DNA from: Aequorivita todarodis
Lineage (GTDB): Bacteria > Bacteroidota > Bacteroidia > Flavobacteriales > Flavobacteriaceae
Assembly (NCBI RefSeq): GCF_028561335.1
Contig: NZ_JAQQTG010000009.1
Location: 1,140 to 65,139, forward strand
Length of the DNA stretch: 64,000 bases
Direction: 5' to 3'
A model generated the notes under the pieces. The model saw only the letters and a list, made by a program, of their open reading frames with translations. It did no database searches and had not been told where the DNA came from. Each line of letters begins with the position of its first letter. Within the stretch, counting starts at the first letter, position 1. The translations under genes and the position numbers were made by a program. Shown here piece by piece: positions 18,887-27,017 of this stretch.

Positions 18887-19195
18887 ATGCCATTTCACCG
18901 TTTTTTAAACAATCATTTATTTCGATTAGAGGGAAGGCTTTACAGTGGAAACTTATCGGAAGTCCAATTCAAAATAGAATCTGCATTGGATCGGACCCAA
19001 TCGTTGATTGTAGATTTGGACCCACTTGAAAAAATTGATGTTGCCGGGGCATATATGCTTTACATCGCTTCGGAAAAAGCAAGGGAAAACAACAAACGGA
19101 TTATCCTGTTCTGCAAGGAAAATGAAATTGTGAAACTTGTTTTTTCGTACGCTGGCATCCATTATTCAAGTAAGCTTCCAAGAACAGCTTTTTAA
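18887..19195 (+). CDS. Small STAS-like domain protein
   Basis: The 102-residue protein has no signal peptide. 'LFRLEGRLYSGNLSEVQFKI', 'QSLIVDLDPLEKIDVAGAYML' and 'ENNKRIILFCKENEIVKLVF' follow the beta-alpha pattern of STAS domains (anti-sigma factor antagonist type). At the switch site where anti-anti-sigma factors have Asp-Ser/Thr-(Ser/Thr)-Gly, this protein reads Asp-Val-Ala-Gly, so it cannot be phosphorylated in the usual way. It may be a constitutive partner-binding domain. It is the only gene on its strand before the 38-residue gene. The assignment rests on pattern likeness, so confidence is moderate. Confidence 0.65.
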   Translation: MPFHRFLNNHLFRLEGRLYSGNLSEVQFKIESALDRTQSLIVDLDPLEKIDVAGAYMLYIASEKARENNKRIILFCKENEIVKLVFSYAGIHYSSKLPRTAF

Positions 19196-19514
19196 GGCTG
19201 TTTTATTTGCTTTTCACACAATAATTGGATATGTTTACCAAGTAATCAATAATTGCCGCTATGCTTGGTTTTTATTCATTTTGTAAGAGCAATTGTAACC
19301 TAACCGGATTACGGAAATCTTTGGTTGCATTCTTTAAACTGAAAATCATCTTCCCGAATTAAGGCGCACCCGCGAGTGTGCCGTAACGGTTTCCCTTTTT
19401 TTAAGCGTACATCCACCCCAAACACCAAAACTTTTGGTGTTGCCAGCTCGCTATATGGTTTAATCTGAAAAGGGAACCGGGATGTCAACTTTCTAAATTT
19501 TAAAGAATTGTATC
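19196..19514 (+). other. Spacer holding the leader of the 38-residue gene
   Basis: These 319 bp hold no gene. The first half (19196-19360) is AT-rich and unstructured by eye. The second half is the folded element described separately. Promoter elements for the small gene should lie around 19260-19350. Confidence 0.5.
19362..19485 (+). promoter_or_regulatory. Structured leader RNA candidate with possible pseudoknot
   Basis: Pairings visible by eye are: GGCGCAC (19362-19368) with GTGTGCC (19375-19381); CGGTTTCCCTTTT (19387-19399) with AAAAGGGAACCG (19468-19479), one bulge; ACACCAAAA with TTTTGGTGT as a local hairpin (19422-19440); and ACATCC (19409-19414) with GGATGT (19480-19485). The last pairing crosses the long stem, giving an H-type pseudoknot or an alternative fold. 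The element ends 29 nt before the ATG of the 38-residue gene. It could be a cis-regulator or a separate small RNA; no known family was recognised. Confidence 0.5.
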
Positions 19515-19631
19515 ATGGCTAAAGGAAGAAACCTTAGAACCTCCTCTAAAGATGCAAAGGCATTGAAACAGGAAAAAATATTGAGAAAACTGGAAGAAAA
19601 AAAGATGAAAAAACGCAAATCGCGCGTATAG
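19515..19631 (+). CDS. 38-residue highly basic small protein
   Basis: ATG at 19515 to TAG at 19629-19631 encodes 38 residues, starting MAKGRNLRTSSKDAK and ending KKMKKRKSRV. About 16 of 38 residues are Lys or Arg, and the middle ('ALKQEKILRKLEEKKMKK') would form an amphipathic helix. This looks like a ribosome- or RNA-associated peptide. Support that it is real: it starts with a typical MAK, is preceded by a structured leader and is followed 35 nt later by a strong rho-independent terminator. The product family was not recognised. Confidence 0.65.
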   Translation: MAKGRNLRTSSKDAKALKQEKILRKLEEKKMKKRKSRV

Positions 19632-19665
19632 TTTTTGTTTTTGAATAGTTGGTTTGATGACGAAG

Positions 19666-19708
19666 AAGGGCCGTGTCCGTGCCAAATTTTTAGGACCGGC
19701 CCTTTTTC
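19666..19708 (+). terminator. Rho-independent terminator after the 38-residue gene
   Basis: AAGGGCCG (19666-19673) pairs with CGGCCCTT (19697-19704), extended by TCC/GGA inside. It is followed by a T-run. It ends the small-gene transcript. Confidence 0.8.
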
Positions 19709-19749
19709 TATTTCTGTTAAAAGCAAGAAAGCTTTACAAAGAAAAATCA

Positions 19750-19779
19750 AAAACCCGCACTCCTAAAGCGCGGGTTTTA
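19750..19779 (-). terminator. Rho-independent terminator after the TonB receptor gene
   Basis: AAAACCCGC and GCGGGTTTT form a 9-bp stem with an 11-nt loop. On the minus strand a T-run follows, fitting the receptor gene that ends at 19887. Confidence 0.75.
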
Positions 19780-19886
19780 TCAAATTAATTGGGGAGAAAT
19801 AAGCCAGTGGCTCAGTTCAAATATAATAAAAATCTAAAAACCGACAACCCCTTGTTCAAAACATACTGGATTGTACGTTTTAGCCT

Positions 19887-22292
19887 CTAAAAATGCGCCG
19901 TCAAGGCGAGAATAAAATTTCTTCCGGCACCCGAAATCCCCGAGCTGTATGGTCGGTAACGTTGGTCTGTCAGGTTCTCAATGCCCCCGCCCACATCAAA
20001 GGTATCGGTGAGCTTGTACAGTGCTTTATAGTTAAGCGTGTACCAAGCCGGCGAATAGGGGTTTCCATTTTCGTCCAAGGCATAGATTTCGGTTTTTCCT
20101 TTTTCACCTTCCGGCAGATCCTCAAAACCGCGTTTTCCTTGATAGTTCAGGTTCAGTTCCATACTTAATTTGTTCGCTTTGTAATTTAAGCGTGAAACAC
20201 CAAAAAACGGGGAAGCGTGGCGCGATGGGCTAGTGTCTCCATTGTCCAGTTCCTCTTCGCCTTTTTGAAAATTCACATCCGTGGAAAAGCCAAAACCTTT
20301 TGGCAGCTTCACCTCAACGCCAGCCTGCACTCCATAAACATGGGCAACGGCAGCATTTTGGATTGCTTGTACCCGGCTCATTTCACCTTGGTACACAATG
20401 CTGTCCTGTCCGTTCAGTTTATAATCCCGCCGCACCATGGCATCTTTCAATGTTGTGTAATAGCCCGTGATATCAACTTTTACAATACCTGCAAAAATCT
20501 TGGCGACCCCCAAATCTGCATTATAGGCATATTCGGGTTTTAGATCAGGATTTGGAACTACCACACTTCCGGGCTCAGAGTCGAACACCTTTCCCACATC
20601 ATCAACATTGGGCGCTCTAAAGGCACTGCCCAAGTTTGCGCTTACCACCCAAGATTCAGTGGGGCGATAAACCCCTCCAAGGCTTCCGGTAAGCGCACCT
20701 TTGCTCAAGTTTGCCTCGGTAAATGGAAAGGGATAAAAGGTAGTGTCAAATTCAGAATCCAACATAACAAGGTTATAGCGCGCACCTGCACTCAGGGTGA
20801 ATTTATCCGCTACTTTATATTCATCGGTAACATAGGCCGCCAAAGACTGCCACTTGGATTGCGGATAGCGGGCAGGGCCAACCTCTGAAATACCTGTAGA
20901 AATATCGGTCAGTTCCCCTTTGGAATTTACGTCGTTCAACACATATTCCACGCCGTAGAAAAAAGTATTTTTTTCACCTGTTGCCTTTATAAAATCGAGA
21001 TTAAAGGAATAGGCGCCCACTTCTTCGTTTTGTGTGCTGCGCTCGGTTTTGTTGAAAGTTCGGTCAATTCTGCTTTCTTCAAACCATTGGTGTGCCAGGC
21101 GCAAACTCATTTGATCAAAAACTGAATTGTTGGCCGTATAATTTATATTCAGGGTGTTCATCATCCATATTTGTGGGCCGTAGTCCCATTCGGCATAACG
21201 GGGCAATCCATTGCGAACTCGTTGGTGCCTGTCATATCTTCCATAGGGAGAGGTTTCCGAGAAGTGGAACCCGTATTGAAAATCCCAATTTTCAGTTGGT
21301 TGAAAGCGTATTTTTTGCATCATATTTATCTGCGAATATGCCGAAGGAATCTGCAACAATTTGTCTTTCTGCGTTATTACAACATCTGCGCTGTCCTGTC
21401 TTTCCACGTAATAATCCTTAATATAATCTTCGGGACCGTGACTTCCTTGGCGAAGATTATCGTAATCCCACGAACTGATACTGGTAACGAACGCCCACTT
21501 TTTAAAACCCAGGTTCACGTCAAAATGGCCCGTTTTTTCCTTATTGGCAGAGGAATAGCGCGCACTGGCCTTTCCTGTAATTAAAGGTTTGTCCGTCAAG
21601 GAAAGTTGCGGCGTAAGAGTTTGGAAACTCATCACTCCGCCAATGGCGTCGCTGCCATAAATTACGGAACCGGGACCAAAAAGCACTTCCGTACTTTCTA
21701 TGGCGAAGGGATCCAGATTGATAACATTCTGAAGGTTCCCCGAGCGGAAGATGGCCGTGTTCATGCGCACTCCGTCCACGGAATACAACAGCCTGTTTGT
21801 CGCAAAACCGCGGATCATTGGGCTGCCTCCGCCCTGCTGGCTCTTTTGGATAAACACTTTCCCCGAAGCACTTAAAAGATCTGCCGCTGTCTGTGGGTTT
21901 TGCAGGGCCACCTCTTTTGCTGAAATGGAAATGATTTTTGAGGGCACATCATCGCTGCTCTGTCGCCAACGCGAGCCAGAAATGACCACTTCATCTAAGC
22001 TGAGATTGGAAGTTTCAAGTGAAATTTTAAACCCTTCCTCTTCCAATTCCGCATAACTTGTTATCAGCGTTTTATAACCCAGGCTTCGTATTTCAATCCT
22101 TTCCACATTTTTAAATGCTGAAATATCTGCCTGTCCCTTGGAGTTGGTCGTGGCATAAAGGTTGGATTTTGCATTTGTAAGCGTTGCCAAATCTATGGGT
22201 TCGTTGGTCTGTTGCTCCGTGATGGTTATGGTCTGGCCATAAATACCGCCCACAAAACCGAACAACATCCAAAGTATGAATAGTTTTTTCAT
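19887..22292 (-). CDS. TonB-dependent outer-membrane receptor, heme/hemoglobin-receptor-like
   Basis: The 801-residue protein has a signal peptide (to GIYGQ) and an N-terminal carboxypeptidase-regulatory-like domain (about 20-100). A plug follows at about 105-225: 'DVPSKIISISAKEV', 'GGGSPMIRGFATNRLLYSVD', 'STEVLFGPGSVIYGSDAIGG'. The rest is a 22-strand barrel ending in an aromatic residue (ALTAHF). The plug wording is that of the hemin/hemoglobin-type receptors, and the final 'NLTDQRYRPYSSGISGAGRN' is also common there. It moves a bulky ligand through the outer membrane using TonB energy; heme is the best guess, but other iron or cofactor ligands are possible. A small membrane-anchored protein is encoded 102 bp upstream on the same strand. 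Confidence 0.9.
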   Translation of the reverse strand: MKKLFILWMLFGFVGGIYGQTITITEQQTNEPIDLATLTNAKSNLYATTNSKGQADISAFKNVERIEIRSLGYKTLITSYAELEEEGFKISLETSNLSLDEVVISGSRWRQSSDDVPSKIISISAKEVALQNPQTAADLLSASGKVFIQKSQQGGGSPMIRGFATNRLLYSVDGVRMNTAIFRSGNLQNVINLDPFAIESTEVLFGPGSVIYGSDAIGGVMSFQTLTPQLSLTDKPLITGKASARYSSANKEKTGHFDVNLGFKKWAFVTSISSWDYDNLRQGSHGPEDYIKDYYVERQDSADVVITQKDKLLQIPSAYSQINMMQKIRFQPTENWDFQYGFHFSETSPYGRYDRHQRVRNGLPRYAEWDYGPQIWMMNTLNINYTANNSVFDQMSLRLAHQWFEESRIDRTFNKTERSTQNEEVGAYSFNLDFIKATGEKNTFFYGVEYVLNDVNSKGELTDISTGISEVGPARYPQSKWQSLAAYVTDEYKVADKFTLSAGARYNLVMLDSEFDTTFYPFPFTEANLSKGALTGSLGGVYRPTESWVVSANLGSAFRAPNVDDVGKVFDSEPGSVVVPNPDLKPEYAYNADLGVAKIFAGIVKVDITGYYTTLKDAMVRRDYKLNGQDSIVYQGEMSRVQAIQNAAVAHVYGVQAGVEVKLPKGFGFSTDVNFQKGEEELDNGDTSPSRHASPFFGVSRLNYKANKLSMELNLNYQGKRGFEDLPEGEKGKTEIYALDENGNPYSPAWYTLNYKALYKLTDTFDVGGGIENLTDQRYRPYSSGISGAGRNFILALTAHF

Positions 22293-22394
22293 TTTTATTC
22301 TTTGCTTTTATAGTTAACGTGTCCTGAAAGAACACAATAGTCCAAGTTGCCATTTGTTGATGACAACTGTATAAGGTTTTGATCTATATAAATG

Positions 22395-22934
22395 TTAACG
22401 TAGCCTGGGAGGAGGCGTGAGTGGCGAGATAAGAACGGAATTGAAAATAGTGCTATGCATCGTATCCTGATAAGCTATTCCTGCTTTTTGCAGCGGTGTG
22501 GCCTGCCAACTAAACGGGGCTGTGCAGAAAAAAGACCATAAATACTTGTGAAGGTTTTTTTTGGCTTTTTGGGTATCCTCATCTCGATCAAAGGCAGAAG
22601 CAACCAGTTTTTTAAGTTTCTTGTTCAGATTGGTTTCTTCGTAATCCCACCAGCAACGGTAAAAAATTGAATCGCCTCTTATTTCTGCGGAAACAATATC
22701 GTACATCTGCCCCTTGTATTCAAACTCTTTGGCATGTTCCCAGCGCAGTTTGGTTTCTGCATCCTTTTTTGAAAACTTCAGAAGCACCAATTCCTCCTGA
22801 TCCATTCCGGCGATCATCTTCCATTTTATTTCGCGTTTGAGAGCGGATTTTTCAAATTGCATATAAAGATACAGTGTTGCAACTGGTGCAACCAAAATAA
22901 GCAATAGCGATATGGCGATTATTCTTTCTTTCAA
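22395..22934 (-). CDS. Membrane-anchored protein of unknown function linked to the TonB receptor
   Basis: The 179-residue protein has one N-terminal hydrophobic segment (about 7-26) that serves as a signal anchor or uncleaved signal. The body is charged ('KREIKWKMIAGMDQEELVLL', 'EHAKEFEYKGQMYDIVSAEI') and ends in a proline-rich tail (SPLTPPPRLR). Related flavobacterial proteins with a PPPR tail are often encoded just upstream of TonB receptors, so it may help ligand handling or energy coupling. That context link is from memory and the function is unknown. It is transcribed toward the receptor gene with a 102-bp gap. Confidence 0.7.
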   Translation of the reverse strand: MKERIIAISLLLILVAPVATLYLYMQFEKSALKREIKWKMIAGMDQEELVLLKFSKKDAETKLRWEHAKEFEYKGQMYDIVSAEIRGDSIFYRCWWDYEETNLNKKLKKLVASAFDRDEDTQKAKKNLHKYLWSFFCTAPFSWQATPLQKAGIAYQDTMHSTIFNSVLISPLTPPPRLR

Positions 22935-23010
22935 TGGAAAAATTAAGGATAGTCCAAATGTCGTAAAATTGAAAGTAATTGCGTGTCCATTTTAATCTTT
23001 TTTGTTCTTC

Positions 23011-23046
23011 AAAAAAAAAGACCATCCTATGTTACAGAATGGCCCT
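23011..23046 (-). terminator. Rho-independent terminator of the four-gene exported operon
   Basis: On the minus strand GGCCAT and ATGGTC pair (one G-U) and are followed by nine T. It lies 28 nt past the last gene of the operon. Confidence 0.75.
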
Positions 23047-23073
23047 TTGTTTATAATAATAAAATTTCAAAAA

Positions 23074-24009
23074 TCAATACCAGCCCCGTATATTATACAT
23101 AACGGTATTGGGTTGGTTTTTGGCATAGGCCATCAGCACGCTTTGCGCTCCTTTGGCAATTTCAATGTTCGCGTCCAATACTTTCAGTTTGTATTCCCAC
23201 GGACGGTCGCTAAGTGTCTTTACCCTACTTTCAATTTTGGAAAAAAGTGATTTTACCTTTGGATAACAAGAGGAAGAAGGTTCAATGCTCGCCAAAATGG
23301 CCCCGGCTTCATTAGCGGCAGCCAGATCTTGGTTTGCAGTCCAAATAGCGGTAGCCTCTGCCAGTTGCATTTCGCAATCGCGGTCTATGGTTTTTTGGTA
23401 CATGGTTTTTAAACTTTTTCCAACTTTGTCATAACAGGTGCTACTGACCGGAACGTTTACCAATAATCCCAAAGCTTCTTCAAAACGATTTTGGTTAGCC
23501 AAGGTATTGGCCTCTTTTTGGATCAGCTCGCAGTTGTCGTTGAAGAAATCAATGATCTTTTGTTTTCCCTCAGTAACAAACAGCTGCACATCCTCGCCAT
23601 TGGTCCTCATATTTTTGATGGCCGCAATGTAGGCTTTGGTCTCGTTGGAGCCCACACCTTTCACATTAAAGCTCTTACTGGTGTAAAGTGTACCATTTAC
23701 ACCATCACCAATATAGAGTGTTATATCAAGGTTAAGTGCAATTTTTGGTGGCGCTGATCCTATTACATCCTTGTTCATTACCGAAACATTCGGAGTAATA
23801 ATGAAACGTGAATTATAGGAAACATCGCTGATGCCGTTTTTAGTAACCATTTGTCCCAGTTTGGTTTCCAGGATTTGTCTGGCAGCTGCAGGCACTTCTG
23901 CCATTTCATAGGGAATGTATGTTCCCAATGCAATATTGGAACTGCTGTTCTGTGCCGTTCCTAGGACGACAGCAAGCAGTAAACAGATTGTAAAAAATAA
24001 TTTTTTCAT
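23074..24009 (-). CDS. Exported protein of unknown function, last gene of four-gene operon
   Basis: The 311-residue protein has a signal peptide (ending LGTAQ). Residues about 25-150 look like an alpha/beta domain of the CsgG/LpoB kind ('AARQILETKLGQMVTKNGI', 'FIITPNVSVMNKDVIGSAPP', 'IALNLDITLYIGDG'), where a short helix is followed by strands carrying the 'rfii' motif. Residues 160-275 form helical TPR-like repeats, with two similar units each holding 'SSTCYDKV' or 'SSSCYPKV'. Extra Cys residues in these units may form disulfides in the periplasm. It is 12 bp downstream of the DUF6175-like gene. CsgG-like similarity is a reading of pattern, not an established hit. No enzyme motif is seen. 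Confidence 0.75.
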   Translation of the reverse strand: MKKLFFTICLLLAVVLGTAQNSSSNIALGTYIPYEMAEVPAAARQILETKLGQMVTKNGISDVSYNSRFIITPNVSVMNKDVIGSAPPKIALNLDITLYIGDGVNGTLYTSKSFNVKGVGSNETKAYIAAIKNMRTNGEDVQLFVTEGKQKIIDFFNDNCELIQKEANTLANQNRFEEALGLLVNVPVSSTCYDKVGKSLKTMYQKTIDRDCEMQLAEATAIWTANQDLAAANEAGAILASIEPSSSCYPKVKSLFSKIESRVKTLSDRPWEYKLKVLDANIEIAKGAQSVLMAYAKNQPNTVMYNIRGWY

Positions 24010-24021
24010 AATGTGGTTTTT

Positions 24022-24978
24022 TTATTTTCCTCCTAAAATAATCGTTGCCCTTCCCAGTCCTTTCATGACCAGTTTGTTGGGTATATTGTAAGGGGCGCTG
24101 CTCAAGAACTTGCTCAAATCCCTCACATATCTTCTTGCGTCGATGGCATTTCCCTGTTCATTGTATAACGGAATTCTGACTTGTTCAAAAAGCGCCATAT
24201 TCTCGGTCATATCTGTAGTGTTGAAGCGGCCTTTAACCGTATTGTTCTGAAGCCAGTCCTCAATAACGAAACCAAGTTCGTCACCACCGCCGTATTCGGT
24301 TTCAAGATCACCGTCCCAGTCGTCCCATTTTTGGATGCGGACGATTATTTCACGTCCGTTTTCGAACATATCGTCAAAATGCGATTGCAATGAAGCCGTA
24401 AAATTGTCCATATGCGAAAGTACTGCTTCTGAAAGGAGCACAGGAGTTTCCGCAGAAAACGAAGGAGCCCCGGTACCTGTTGCCGTAGCAATTTGTTTAT
24501 CTGTATAGGAATCTAACCCCTGAAGGTTAAAGTTGATGGATTTTTTTGGTCCGGTCTTGTTTACCGTCCAAGTAAGTTGGATGATTATATCGGCTTTGGC
24601 AGCTTTTTTGAATTCATCAATGGGGCTTTCGGCTATATCCGACCCAGATTCCTTGGATTGTCTCAAATTGTCCTCGGCACTGTTTGATGATATTGTTTTT
24701 ATTACAGATTCCATGTTTTTCAGTGGAAAACCGCGATCCGCCATCATGCCGTTTATTTGGCTTATAACCTGCAAAACCTCAGGATTTTCCTGAAAGGCGC
24801 GTTTGTAATCGGCAATCTTTTCAGTAGAGCCTTGGTTTTCAAAGGTCATCGCATATCCGTTCTGAATGCACCAGGCATCGCTTGGCACTACCATTAAAGT
24901 CGGTTTTTTGGCCTGACTGAAGGCGATGGTAATGCTAAAAAATGCCAACAGGCAAAGTATTAATTTTGGTTGTTTCAT
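24022..24978 (-). CDS. DUF6175-like exported protein
   Basis: The 318-residue protein has a signal peptide (ending IAFSQ). The start of the mature part, 'KKPTLMVVPSDAWCIQNGY', and 'VISQINGMMADRGFPLKNME' resemble a Bacteroidota family I know as DUF6175. The middle 'AKADIIIQLTWTVNKTG' and 'DSYTDKQIATATGTG' read like the strand and helix layout of CsgG/LpoB-type outer-membrane assembly factors. The C-terminus contains 'KWDDWDGDLETEYGGGDEL', an acidic loop that may bind a metal. It is the third gene of a tight exported operon (12-bp gaps on both sides). Function unknown; a periplasmic structural or assembly role is inferred. Confidence 0.75.
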   Translation of the reverse strand: MKQPKLILCLLAFFSITIAFSQAKKPTLMVVPSDAWCIQNGYAMTFENQGSTEKIADYKRAFQENPEVLQVISQINGMMADRGFPLKNMESVIKTISSNSAEDNLRQSKESGSDIAESPIDEFKKAAKADIIIQLTWTVNKTGPKKSINFNLQGLDSYTDKQIATATGTGAPSFSAETPVLLSEAVLSHMDNFTASLQSHFDDMFENGREIIVRIQKWDDWDGDLETEYGGGDELGFVIEDWLQNNTVKGRFNTTDMTENMALFEQVRIPLYNEQGNAIDARRYVRDLSKFLSSAPYNIPNKLVMKGLGRATIILGGK

Positions 24979-24990
24979 TTGTATCTATTT

Positions 24991-25515
24991 TTAGAACCCG
25001 CTGGTCAGGGATTTGATAATATTTTCTTTTTCGAGTCTTTTTCGCAATTGGTCGCTCATTACGGTAACCACGGCCGCTATTTTATATTCGCGCTTACTTA
25101 CCTTCAACCGGTCTCCAGGGGCAATACTGCCATCGGTTGCGGCGGAAACATATTTTAAGTACTCGCCACCTTCGGCAAAAAAAGCATCAAAAAACGCTTG
25201 GTGCTCCGCTTCTATAGAGGGATCTTTTACCAATGGTTGAAAAGAGGTGCATCCTTGGCCGCCGCCGGCATACCCTTTAAAGATAATTCCGTGCACTGCA
25301 TTGCGCATTGCACTTGAAATGGCGTGTTTGGGATTTTTGGAATACGACCAAACTTTTACCAACTTGGCGCCTTGTTTTGCAATGCCTTCGCACTCTATGT
25401 CATAGCGCCAGATTTTAGTATCTTCCTTCGCCTTTTCCTTTTTCCATTGTGCCTGTGCGCTAAAACTGGCGACAAGCACAAATAAAATAGTTGTAAATAA
25501 ATAAGATGGTTTCAT
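24991..25515 (-). CDS. Small exported protein of unknown function in four-gene operon
   Basis: The 174-residue protein has a signal peptide (ending SAQAQ). 'IWRYDIECEGIAKQGAKLVK' and 'AISSAMRNAVHGIIFKGYAG' suggest a compact alpha/beta fold. The 'AMRNAVHGIIFKG' stretch recalls helices of TPM/CsgG-like domains in which repeated small residues line a surface. 'GCTSFQPLV' and 'CEG' offer two Cys that could pair. It lies 12 bp upstream of the DUF6175-like gene and 14 bp downstream of the first gene. No family could be named. Confidence 0.7.
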   Translation of the reverse strand: MKPSYLFTTILFVLVASFSAQAQWKKEKAKEDTKIWRYDIECEGIAKQGAKLVKVWSYSKNPKHAISSAMRNAVHGIIFKGYAGGGQGCTSFQPLVKDPSIEAEHQAFFDAFFAEGGEYLKYVSAATDGSIAPGDRLKVSKREYKIAAVVTVMSDQLRKRLEKENIIKSLTSGF

Positions 25516-25529
25516 AAATGTTAGTTGTT

Positions 25530-26750
25530 TTAGTTTATTTGTCTAATTAGCATTCCTGCGTAATATTTGTTTTTCGACCCACTGAATGTGGTATATTCAA
25601 GCTCAGAAGTATTTTCTTCATCAGCCATATAGCGATTGTCCCAAATCATATTTTTTTCTACTTTGATGACACCCACCTTATTGTATTCGGTTTTTCCTTC
25701 TTTGTTTATTACCTGTTCCAAAACTTCGTATTTATCGCCTTTCTCCAAACCTTCTTTCAAGCCAATTTTTGCAGAAATAGGATCGCCGCTTAGCAATGGA
25801 GTTTTGGTCCGGAAAACTTCATAGGCTCTTTGCAGTTTGGCAATAACGGCATCCCCAGCTTTTTTGGTGGCAATAGCTATCAATTCGTCATCAGATTTTT
25901 TTGTAAATGCAGTGCTCTGCAAATCGGCCCAAGCGGTCTCAGTTCCAATATATTCAAGTTTAAAGATACTTGAATTTTCAAAGGCTGCAACTTTTTCTGG
26001 ATCCAGTGATGCATCTTCGGTCCAATAATCGTTGTAGAAAATAGCCGCAGTTTCCTCATCCCAAACAAGTCTGTACAAATGTGCGTCTGTTTTGATTACG
26101 TACCCCTTTCCAACTACACCAACTCCCACACTTGTCGCATCGGCCGCCAAACTAACACCGCCTGCTCCTGCTGCAGAAGCTGCTGAGGAAACTGCCGACA
26201 ACAATCCAGTTGCTTTTTTTGCAACTTCTTCTTTGTTAGTGTACTTAAAATTGTTGACCACAACAAAAGTGTTCTTTAAAAGCTCTTCGCCAGCATCGGC
26301 AACCATAGCCAAGCCACGCTCGCTCTGTTTTGCTATTTTAATATCGATATCGGAAGCGCTATAGGAACCCCGTGCCGCAACCAAATCCATATTGAATCCT
26401 CCTGCCTCACTTCTGTTGAACCATTTGGCCACCATGGTCTTTGCTATGGCATTGTTGGCCAGAAATTGGGTAATGGAATCTTTTTGGAGTTCGTTGATTT
26501 CCTTTTTCGACAAACTTTCATCAACCAATTTAGGCAGGGTACGCAACTCAGCGTTGTGATCGTTGAATTTGTCGGGAATTGGGTAATTGATAAACGCTTC
26601 CTGAATCGTCTGGCTGTGCTCTTGTTGCAGGTCGGAAACCATAAAAGTGTACAGGGAGCTTCTTTTGTAATTGTTCAGATTGGCCGCATCTTGACCAAAA
26701 ATAACGGAACTGGCGCCAAAAAATATGGCGAGCGTAAGTAGTCTTTTCAT
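25530..26750 (-). CDS. Exported protein of unknown function, first gene of four-gene operon
   Basis: The 406-residue protein has a signal peptide (ending VIFGQ). The front half is mixed helix and strand. A Gly/Ala/Ser-rich hydrophobic stretch at about 180-215 ('SAVSSAASAAGAGGVSLAAD') is flanked by charged segments and could insert in or cross a membrane. The C-terminal half has 'KIGLKEGLEKGDKYEVLEQV' and 'VGVIKVEKNMIWDNRY', a strand-rich module like the LpoB/FlgT C-terminal domains that end in an outer-membrane-facing SH3-like barrel. The gene begins the operon, and a nested palindromic region lies upstream. Family unknown. Confidence 0.75.
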   Translation of the reverse strand: MKRLLTLAIFFGASSVIFGQDAANLNNYKRSSLYTFMVSDLQQEHSQTIQEAFINYPIPDKFNDHNAELRTLPKLVDESLSKKEINELQKDSITQFLANNAIAKTMVAKWFNRSEAGGFNMDLVAARGSYSASDIDIKIAKQSERGLAMVADAGEELLKNTFVVVNNFKYTNKEEVAKKATGLLSAVSSAASAAGAGGVSLAADATSVGVGVVGKGYVIKTDAHLYRLVWDEETAAIFYNDYWTEDASLDPEKVAAFENSSIFKLEYIGTETAWADLQSTAFTKKSDDELIAIATKKAGDAVIAKLQRAYEVFRTKTPLLSGDPISAKIGLKEGLEKGDKYEVLEQVINKEGKTEYNKVGVIKVEKNMIWDNRYMADEENTSELEYTTFSGSKNKYYAGMLIRQIN

Positions 26751-26784
26751 AATAGATAATTTGGTTAGTATTTTTTTTAAAGTT

Positions 26785-26851
26785 CCAATATTACGAAAAT
26801 CTTCATACTAATGATTACGGAAAACCGTAAAGCGGATAAAAAAATCGTAAT
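26785..26851 (-). promoter_or_regulatory. Nested palindromic control region upstream of the exported operon
   Basis: ATTACGA (26790-26796) and TCGTAAT (26845-26851) form an outer inverted repeat. TTACGG (26815-26820) and CCGTAA (26825-26830) form an almost concentric inner hairpin. On the minus strand TAATATTG (26785-26792), one base off the Bacteroidota -7 consensus TAnnTTTG, overlaps the downstream half-site. The four TTACG-type half-sites are about 40-100 bp before the ATG, as expected for a repressor or LytTR-type regulator. The regulator is unknown. Confidence 0.5.
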
Positions 26852-27017
26852 CTATTCAATAGTGTGCTGATTACTACCTAATTGGAAGAAGTAATTATTT
26901 GAAAAAAGTATTGGTGAAAACTATTTATTAGAAATAAGCCATTCCAATCGTTCCCATGGCCCTAAAAAAGGATTCGATTTTTTAAACGAACATATTAATG
27001 GCTTCTACTATCATAAT

